Part shown: positions 55,899 through 64,000 of the stretch, piece after piece
Position numbering within the stretch: position 1 is the stretch's first letter
Layout: each line of letters opens with the position of its first letter
DNA from: Puccinellia tenuiflora
Lineage: Eukaryota > Streptophyta > Magnoliopsida > Poales > Poaceae
DNA length: 64,000 bases
Reading direction: 5' to 3'
Assembly: GCA_012064385.1 (NCBI GenBank)
Contig: QRDG01001342.1
Location: 62,001 to 126,000, forward strand
Made by a program: the position numbers and the translations under genes
The notes under the pieces: model-generated
The model's database searches: none
What the model was told of the DNA's origin: nothing
The model's input: the letters and a program-made list of their open reading frames with translations, nothing else

Positions 55899-58800
55899 TC
55901 AAGTGCTAAGCACTTCCTTGTAGACAATGTTCAGTGTGGTCGTTATTAAGGACTCGGTTCTCTTTCGCTTCTTTGAATTCTTGGTTTGTACCTTTCCCTT
56001 GTCCTTGATGGCGAGAATCTTGATGTTACTCTTCGCGGTGGCTCGTGACAGCGCGACATATAGCTGACCATGAGAAAACACCGGTTCTGGTAGGTACACG
56101 CCGACAATCGGGATGGTCTGTCCTTGCGCCTTGTTGATTGTCATGGCAAAGCTAAGCCTGATTGGGAACTGCTTCCTCTTGAATCTGAATGGGAACATGT
56201 CACCATCGGATGGACAGAGGGGTATCCGAGGAAGAAACACCCTCTTCCCTGCGTGTTGTCCCACCATGATCTCCGCGTCGATGGCGTTCCTCTGGAACCC
56301 ACGTATCACAAGCCTTGTGCCATTACACAACCCGTTAGCTGGGTCAATGTTCCTTAGCAGTATAACGGGGCAGTTTATCTTTAGTTTAAGCGCGTGCGTG
56401 GGCATCCCAGTAGGAGTGAGCGAGTTAAGAAACTCAAGAGCATAGTAGCCATGCGGATCGTCCTCCGCACTGTCGAAGATATGGTATATCATCTCCTCGC
56501 CTTGAAAACGCTCAATCATGCACATGTTTATTCCATCGACGTTGTCGTTTTTTGTGGATAGGATCGCTCAAGAAGTCATGTAATCCGGATTGTCCATGTT
56601 GTGGTCTAGGGCAGGAAACACATGGTCGATCAGCTTCTCTATGTTAGCCACATCGTCGCCCGAAGATGACACGCAAATATCTTCGGGTAGCCGGATGTTT
56701 CCTTCCTCGTCAGTTTTCTCGGTGCCATTACCTATCCTCAGCAGGTAATCCGCGAACCATTGATCGTTTTGCGCCCTCATGTTGGTGACGAGCCTTAGCT
56801 GGCGCATGCCCTTCCAAAGGTTTGAACTCCGTAGTGTCGCGTCGATTATCTGACCTCGTGACCCTTTCCTCACTACCGGAAGCACCTGTCTAAAGTCTCC
56901 ACCGAACACGACAACTTTTCCCCCGAAAGGTCGGTCACAATCCATGATGTCGCGCATGCTTCTGTCTAGTGCCTCAACTGCTTGCCGCTTAGTCATGGTG
57001 GCCTCATCCCATAGTATGAGTTTAGCCATGTCGAGAAGCTTGGCTGTCCCACTCTCCTTAGTGATGGTGCACGACGACCCTTCTTCAATATTAAGTGGGA
57101 TCTTGAACCTCGAGTGGGCTGTCCTGCCTCCGGGCATGATGGACGCAGCGACACCCGACGTCGCAGTGGCCGCTGCGATATTTCCCTCGCCACGAACCCT
57201 AGCGAGTAGTGCCCTGTAAAGGTAGGTCTTCCCAGTCCCTCCCGGGCCATCGACGAAGAATACGCCCCCATTGCCACCATCAACTGCCTTTAGTATCTCG
57301 TCATAGGCAAGCCTCTGCTCGGGATTTAGTAAGGTCGCGAGAGAAGCATCTTCCTCGTCAACCTTTATATTGGTTTCCTCGATTACCTCCCTGAACTCGC
57401 CTCCAGTGTTGTCATACGTCTTGTCGATCTCTGGAAGCGGGAACAATGTTATGTCTTTTCCCATGGATTGTAGCATGCCCCTGATATCAAGCAACACCAT
57501 CTGTTCCACCGCTTTTGGACACGTGTGGCTCCTTCGGTAGTCGTCAGACATCGCCTCAAGGTGTCGATCCCAAAGGCCGCGCACATCGCCCGGCTCACAG
57601 AATACCAAGATCGTTGCGAAGAGCCTCCTAAGTGAGGCTGGCATGGCGAACTGTTCCGACTCAGTAAGACACTCGTCGAGCGTGTTGTCAGCCTCGATTA
57701 GACCCTTCCTCTCGGCAGCCTCACGAAATGTATCACATAGCACACCATCCACGGTTTTCAGGTCTTCGAAGGACTTCGATCCTGGCACGTGGTTTAGAAG
57801 CACCCTCAGAAAGTACCGTTCCCCCTCGGCAGGATTGGCTGACACGTTTCGGCCTACTTGGTGAAACTTTGCCCTTTTTTTCCAGTACTTTGCTGGTTGC
57901 CATGTGAAACTTCCTGGAAAATCCCTGTAGAGAATGTCTCGAGCCCACTCGTGCTTTTGGTTAGCCACGAAATACTCGGTTAGCATGGTTGCGTTCTCCT
58001 GAGCAGCGACGTCGTTCAGATTGTCTCCCGCTTTGAACGTGACCCTTTGCATATTTGGGAGATGCAGCGGCAGTTGTAGTACGGACGGGTTCATCTCAGA
58101 GAGGTTGAAGCCAAATATCCTCCACATGGCCTCTGGTGGAGTAACCCACCTTGCGTCAATGAATCTCTTGATCTCGTCTATGTTACCATCGGCGTCTGGC
58201 TTCTCGATATTGAATGAAGTCTGATCGTGGCCCTTGTATATGTAATTATATAGGTACTTGACGGCCTTTATACTCGAGCACACCTCCACGTTGATGTGGC
58301 AGTTGAACATCTGCAAGAGGTAAGGGTTGTAAGGCACAACCCATCTATTGTCCAACGTCTGACCTCGGACCTTTGTGGAACGGCCTCCATTCCGTCTCCG
58401 ATAAATGGGGTATGAGTCCTTCCCCTGTACGGTGGTCTCGTTGAATGTCCGTGGGTATCTACACTTGCATTTCCCATCTTGCATGCACACGTTGTTTGGA
58501 TTGAGGACACCGCATGGGCCATGCATCATATGCTTCATGACCATGGCGTATAGCTCTGGGTACTTATCCTTGTCCGGCAGCTCGGCGGATATGACGCGGT
58601 CGTACTGCTCTGGCACAATGAGCTTATATTTGGAATCCATGATCAACAGAAAATGGGCGTGTGGGAGGCCCCTCTTCTGGAACTCGACCACGTAGACGTA
58701 TGCCTTCACAACGCCCAGGATGTGTTTTTTGGTCAACATATCTTTCATCGTCTCCAGCTTGGCCCTAAACACCGGGGCCACAATATCTGGCCGGTCCTGT

Positions 58801-60126
58801 GGGGTTTGGCCTGGAAGCAGCGCATCGTGTATCTCCTGCCAGTTTGGGTTGCAGGTCATCGTTAGGAAGATGTCAGGCTTGCCGTACGTCTGCACCAATG
58901 CCATGGCATCCATATGCCTCCGCTTCATATCTCGGAAGCCTCCCTGAAAATTCCAGGGTAGAACAATCCTTGTGCCAATAGCGCTTGCTCGAGTCTCTCC
59001 GGCTGTGATGCTATCGACAACGCCTTTATATAGATCAGCACGTAACTGTGGTTGGTGTTCCCTGATCCAGTTCAACCTACATCCCTCGATCTTTATGTAC
59101 ATGTCAACCCCCCACTGTTGGAACAAACGCCCTCCATGTAGTATTGGGTTGAATATAGCAGGACGCGTCTGTAGCCGGTAACAGTAGTAGTCTCTCACAG
59201 AGACGCATAAATGGCCACCCCCCTCTGTGTGAAGGACATAAAAAAAGAAGGTTATGAAACACACGAGAAGGATAGACAAAAAATGCAAAAGTATCCCAAA
59301 ATAGGCGAACCTGAATCATCGTCACGCTCTGCTCTCGGTAGCTGCGCAATGTCCCAAGACTTATTATGTTTAGGGATATTCGGATGCCAACCGAGCTCCC
59401 CCTTCGGGAAGAATAGGGGGTATGAGAGCGGGTCATAGCATCCTTGTGTGGCCTTTATACTGTGCCTCTCGTTGTTGTTACCGTAGAGGATAATGCTGCG
59501 CTTGAACCTTTTTGCTAGGTCACTGCCCTCGACCCAGATCGCAGCCACCTCAGATGAGACCGGTGTGTTGTATCTTCGTTGGTCGAGCTTCTTGTCAGTG
59601 TTCAGTTCTATACGGTAGTTGTCAAGGTTATCCTTATGGGCGCCCAAACTCCTAAACTGCTCGGAGTAGGGGTTTCCTCTTAGTATGTCCACAACCTTAC
59701 GGACGACCTCCTGGTCTAGTTCCTTAGTAGCTTCCTTGCGATGGATCAGGCTGGGATCATCGTCGTAGAAGTAGAGCTGTAGATGTTCCGGGCGAGAGCC
59801 TGGCCCGAACGAATGCACGTTGTGGTAAGATTGCCTTGCGCTCGGAATGTGTACACCCCAGACCTCATGTTCGTGCAGTTGTTGTCGAGGCTGACACCAA
59901 GGGTTGTGAAGGAGAAGTGGCCGTTGAAGAATCGGATGTTCTCCCGGAAATATCGACATTCCGCATCCGCGCTAGACCATAACCTCATTAGCTCTGGGAT
60001 AGGATCTGGTTCAGCCAGTTTGATTTGTTCGTTTCGACAGCAGAAACCAGGGGTCTCATGCTCAAACTTATTGGCGTGGCAGTGATCGCAGTCGGGGACT
60101 TGATCCAGGATGTGTGTGTCTGGGAG
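55899..60126 (-). pseudogene. RepHel: Helitron replication initiator and PIF1-like helicase
   Basis: Rolling-circle transposase of Helitrons: nicks and joins DNA ends through its Rep domain and unwinds with its helicase. Visible in order: a cysteine/histidine N-terminal region (CDHCHANKFEHETPGFCC, about 60090-60030); a one-base frameshift near 59848; FYDDDPSLIHR and YPLFFPKGE-type Helitron N-domain motifs; an 86-bp GT-AG intron at 59310-59225; Rep with HUH motif GLPHAH (about 58655-58672) and two-tyrosine motif YLYNYIYKGHD (about 58230-58259); helicase Walker A GPGGTGKTYLY (about 57221-57253), Walker B LILWDEAT, then FGGDFRQVLPVV; and the PIF1 C-terminal motifs INKAQGQT and YVALSRA. A TGA at 56570-56568 interrupts the frame between the helicase parts. 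N-terminal sequence is lost at the LTR insertion. Otherwise well preserved. Confidence 0.88.
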
Positions 60127-60129
60127 GTT

Positions 60130-63100
60130 TGTAATACCCCAGTATTTAGCATCTAATGAAGGGTAGAAGTATGATTTTGTGCATCTGCATGCATGCATCT
60201 GAAAATCCGAATAAATTTTTCGCAAAATAAAACCCTGGAGGGATTGGAGATCATTCAACTTCATGAGTAGAGTTTAGCTCATCTGAGGTGAATGTGATAT
60301 GTTTTGATATGATCTCCAGGCATTTTTACTGGTTGCGGGAAATCAGATCCAAATTGGAATATACAAATGGTATTGAATTGGAGAACTTATTTAGATGAAT
60401 AACAAAGTTATGCATGCTTATTCAAATAAGCAAATAACTCATAAGTAAATCACCAACTCAACACCTATCACCACTCAAAGAGTTATTAAAACAAATTAAT
60501 AATGTAATTGGTTGAAAACCAGAAAACTTTGTCCTTGCTTTGCCTCAACCATAAAAGCTAATATAAATGCTTAAGTAATCCTATTTTACAACAAACTTGA
60601 TCTTCTCTTTTGATCTTAGCTTCTTATCTTCAAATCTTTCAAAAGACATTCCTGCAAGACAAATCAAATAAGAAAGAAACTTGGGATGAGATTCAAAGGC
60701 TTTGTGTGTTATATAGAAGTAGTTTGGTAACAAGATCAGCTACCTTGTTAACAGATTTCTTTTGTATACCTAAAAGCAATTGAATGTCAAATAAAATAAA
60801 TAAGGTTCAAAACAAAGTTCCTTGTGATCCAAAAATATTTTCCTTCACCACAAGGGTGAGGCAACTTAATATTGGAGCTTAAGTAATGGATATTAGGAAC
60901 TTTCCCTAATATTCAAATGTTGACTAGAGGGATCAACTTTACTTCAAAGGCGACAAGGGATTATGGATCAGACTTGGATCAGCTGAATCATCTAGAGTCA
61001 AGCAGTCAACAAGGATGAGGAGCAGCATTTGATCTATACCAGAGAAAGGAACAAAAGGCATCATTGATCTTTTGACCAAGAAGGCAAAGTATCAACCTCT
61101 TCATCCAATCAAGTTCCTATCTAAGAAAGCCACATAAAAATATTTCTCCAATGGAATAAATCCCAGGGAAGAAGATAGCCCAATGATAAAGACCACATAT
61201 ATGAATCTTACAAAGATACTTGAGCATCTCAACCTTGTAATAAAATGTTTAATAGTTGATCTTGTTCATGGCAAGTATGCTTTTGAACACAAGATCTTGG
61301 GTGCATCTTAAATAAATGGTGAATACATTAAAATGACTATTACATATCTCTATTTTTTAAATGTGACTAGGGTATTTCAAAAATTCAAAATAAAAATATG
61401 TGGAGCTTCTCTACTATATTAGGAGCATCCATGAATTTTTCTATGATTTTTGGACTTATTTAAAAGCCCTAATTAAATGTATTAAGTTGATGTTTTAATG
61501 AATTGATTAATTAAGGAAAAGACCAGGGGGTTTTCTGCAAAATTCTTTTCTTTTCTTTTCTTTCTTCTTCTTTCCGCGCCAGAAGGATGACAGCGACGCC
61601 GCCGCGCCACCTCCTGCTTGCCTGCTTGCCGTCGAGGGGATAAGAGCAGCGAGAGCCGTCCCCATCTCCCTTTCCTCCTCACTCTGCATCGCTCTCCCTC
61701 TCTCTCTCTTTCTCTCCCAGGAACTCGACCGGAAACCCTAACCCTAGCCGTACTGCCGCCGTCGTCCTCCTCAAATCGCCGCGAACCCTGCCGTTCTGAG
61801 CTCGTCCGAGATGTCCTGGAGGTTCGCCTCGTCGTCCTCTACGTGGTGGTGCCACGCGCGTGTGCTGGGAGGGACTGTAGCCGTGGAACGCGTCCGGCGT
61901 CCCTTACGCCAGCCGCCGGTGTTGAACTCGATTCCGTCGCCGACGTTGCGTCATCAACGCCACAACCTTGTCCATCAATTTCGGGGTGAGCTCCTCTTCC
62001 ATTTGCCCCTTCCTATTGCATCGATTGCATCCCGATTCATCGATCCGCCGTCGGTCGCCGTGCGCCGCCGCCGCGCGTCGTCGATGCGGTGGTTCCGGTG
62101 ACCATTTAGGGGCGGCGCCGCCACCCCTTGGTTCCTCTCTGTCCCGCGCGTCTCGCGCGTGTGTCCTCGTCGCCCGGGGAGGCCGGAGACGGCCGGGCCG
62201 TGGCCGACATGGCCGCCGGCCTGGGCTGATGACGTCAGCCGACGTCAGCTCAGGTTTATCTTTTTAGAAATTATTAAAACCCTGACCAGTGGGACCCCTT
62301 GTCAGATATTTAATTAATTCCAGAAAATGTTTAAAAACTGTAAATTCAATAACTTTTATTCTGTAATTCAGAAAATTACAAATAATATACCAAAATTCTT
62401 AGAAAAATAAAACCTAATTAAATATGACAAATTCATTCATAGTTTAAACTAAAAATAAAAGATGTTTAGAATTACCAAAATGCCACTTAAACATCACCTA
62501 AAATTTTGTAATGCAAATAAATTTCTAAAATTAAATAAAAATATGTTTTCAACTCCAAATTTTATAAGGATTTCAAATATGATTTTTATTTAATTTATTG
62601 AAGAGGTTTTATTGAATAAAAAAATACTAAGATCCATAAATGGATATGATTTCTATTATTTTAAAATAAATTATTTGAAAATAATTTTCTTGTGTAATTA
62701 ATTCAAAGGTAGTAAGTGGAATTGATTTGTACTAACTTCTAAAACAACTAGTTTTCTAAAAAGAAAATGAATTTGAAATAAAGGTTCAACACATAAAATT
62801 TTGAACTAAATACCATAATGTAAATGACTATTCCGTTACTCATCCTAGGTAAAACACACAAAAAGGAGTTCATTTGAAAGTCAATCACTCTAGTGTTATT
62901 ACTTTTTGAAAGTAGTTAAATAAAATAAAATTATGAAATAAATGCAATCCTTAACTGAGCACCTGTAGTTGTTTATTAATCATGTAAAACATTACTTCGT
63001 TAATCATAACAAACACTTAAGTCTGAAAGTTATTACAACTCAAAGTATTTCACCGTTAACAAGCAATCAATAACGAGAAGTGCTTACTTGTGAGTTTGGG

Positions 63101-64000
63101 TATTTTGGGTTATATACGATGCATCTCATATTTATGCATAATAGCATATTGCAAGTGTTTCCAGTAGTCCTTACCCGGACTACTTTGCTGTTCTCAGATC
63201 TCCGGGTTCTGACGCACCCTAGAACCCCGAAGGGCATGAACTGCCACCTCTGCCACAGGCAAGTTCATCACTTGCTCATATCTCTTTGAAATACTTGTTA
63301 AAGAAACTATTTTCAAACTCTATATTACTATCACCTATTCCAAGAAAGCATAAAGCTATTTTCTGAATAACATGACTATTGGTTGTCTACCTATTTGGTG
63401 GTAACCTACTATGGAGGGCAGGTGGGACCATGGTAAGATGAATTGGTCCGGAGGTTCCACTTGCACGGGAAAGTATTACCTAGGAATTAACAACAAATGC
63501 CGTCATAATGATTGCGCCGTAAAGACGCGTTAACCATAAGACCTGGAATGGGACGGGAAATGCCATCTGTACTTCTCCCGGATGCATGTCAACGGGCTGC
63601 CAGTGCCGTAGGCTGTAGGTCTTGCGGGACTACATGCACATGGGTGGGATCCCTTAATTCCCACGGAGACTGGGGTCTAGGATGGTCTGCAAGGAGAGCC
63701 TAGGTGTCTACCGTGAGGGGTAGAGCATCAGGGGTAAACTCGCTATGCATGAATTGGGTGGGCATGCGTTGTGCGGAGAGGCACAGTGAATGACTTGGAT
63801 CAAAAACTGGGCCCCACACCAAAGAGAGTGTGGACGGGAAAGATCACCCGGTTGTGCAACAAAGTCTTGATCTCTTATGGGTAAAGTAACGCACCTCTGC
63901 AGAGTGTAAAAAATTGTAACATGTTACTCCCTGTTCCGGGAAGGAGCTGCGAACGCTGCAGGAAAGGAACTCCATGAAAGTTCTAGCCCTGTGAAGGATG
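60130..64000 (+). mobile_element. Large LTR (5' part) of a LARD-like element inserted in Helitron 3
   Basis: Begins TGTAATACCCCAG right inside the RepHel N-terminal coding part; the preceding five bases are AGGTT. The layout mirrors the LARD LTR at 5193-10764: TGTAAYAYCCC start, AT-rich first part, a GC-rich block (61570-62260), AT-rich second part, and a shared word CCTCTGCAGAGKGTAAAA (63893 here; minus strand near 6170 there). No LTR 3' end appears before 64000, so the LTR exceeds 3.87 kb. There are no genes; the short open frames in the GC block overlap on both strands. Confidence 0.68.

Larger units (their letters stand above)
54616..60129 (-). mobile_element. Helitron 3 (autonomous type, interrupted at 60130)
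   Basis: Minus orientation. The 3' end is CTAG at 54619-54616 followed by T, with hairpin CCCGT-GCGTTGCT-ACGGG (plus strand) at 54627-54644 before it. It encodes RepHel (60126-55899). The 5' end is not in the window, because a large LTR begins at 60130 inside the Helitron. The 3' terminal structure is the same as in Helitrons 1 and 2. Confidence 0.82.

Noticed and set aside
1..64000. tRNA, rRNA or snRNA genes
   Set aside because: No cloverleaf, rRNA core or snRNA promoter was recognised on either strand; a scan with tRNAscan-SE and Infernal would settle it.

Overview
This window is repeat-rich intergenic DNA of a large plant genome. I infer a grass, probably a pooid such as Triticeae, Avena or Lolium. 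The grounds are CACTA termini with TTTGCCGTG subterminal repeats, a Stowaway MITE (CTCCCTCCG ends), a hAT MITE and a Tourist-like MITE, a large non-coding LARD-type LTR element, Tat-lineage Ty3/gypsy elements with an antisense gene, and Helitrons with CTAG ends. I see no bacterial operons, CRISPR array, tRNA or rRNA. Only one gene looks like an intact host gene: a DEDDy 3'-5' exonuclease on the minus strand at 17194-18051. A second host-type gene, a GRF zinc-finger protein at 38099-38637, has a frameshift and lies next to the window's single N.

Layout. 1-10764: a LARD-like LTR retrotransposon on the minus strand with 5.57-kb LTRs and a 2.9-kb non-coding interior; its left LTR runs out of the window. 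10765-16861: CACTA-derived DNA, including a 208-bp hairpin and two head-to-head arrays of about 351-bp repeats. 16862-18647: the exonuclease gene. 18648-19204: the CACTA-type end of a second element. 19205-22520: a decayed LINE carrying a second LINE and a hAT MITE that itself carries a Tourist-like MITE. 22950-37363: a Tat-lineage gypsy element with gag, a broken pol and an antisense multi-exon gene. 37364-38690: other DNA with the GRF gene. 38691: N. 38692-41077: the 3' part of a second Tat element. 41078-47670: low-copy-looking DNA containing three tandem copies of a 1.05-kb unit. 47673-50380: a probable element with long diverged terminal inverted repeats. 50606-60129: three Helitrons in the same orientation, end to end, the last encoding RepHel. 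60130-64000: the start of a large LTR that interrupts the last Helitron.

How the parts relate. Most of the sequence is nested insertion. The Tat element would have made Gag and Pol from the plus strand, and its antisense gene a separate protein from its own promoter. Pol is now disabled by an amber codon and several frameshifts. The two non-autonomous Helitrons share the 3' hairpin of the RepHel-encoding one, so they could have been mobilised by related RepHel protein. The LARD-like element has no coding capacity, yet its LTRs are almost identical, so a related autonomous element moved it recently.
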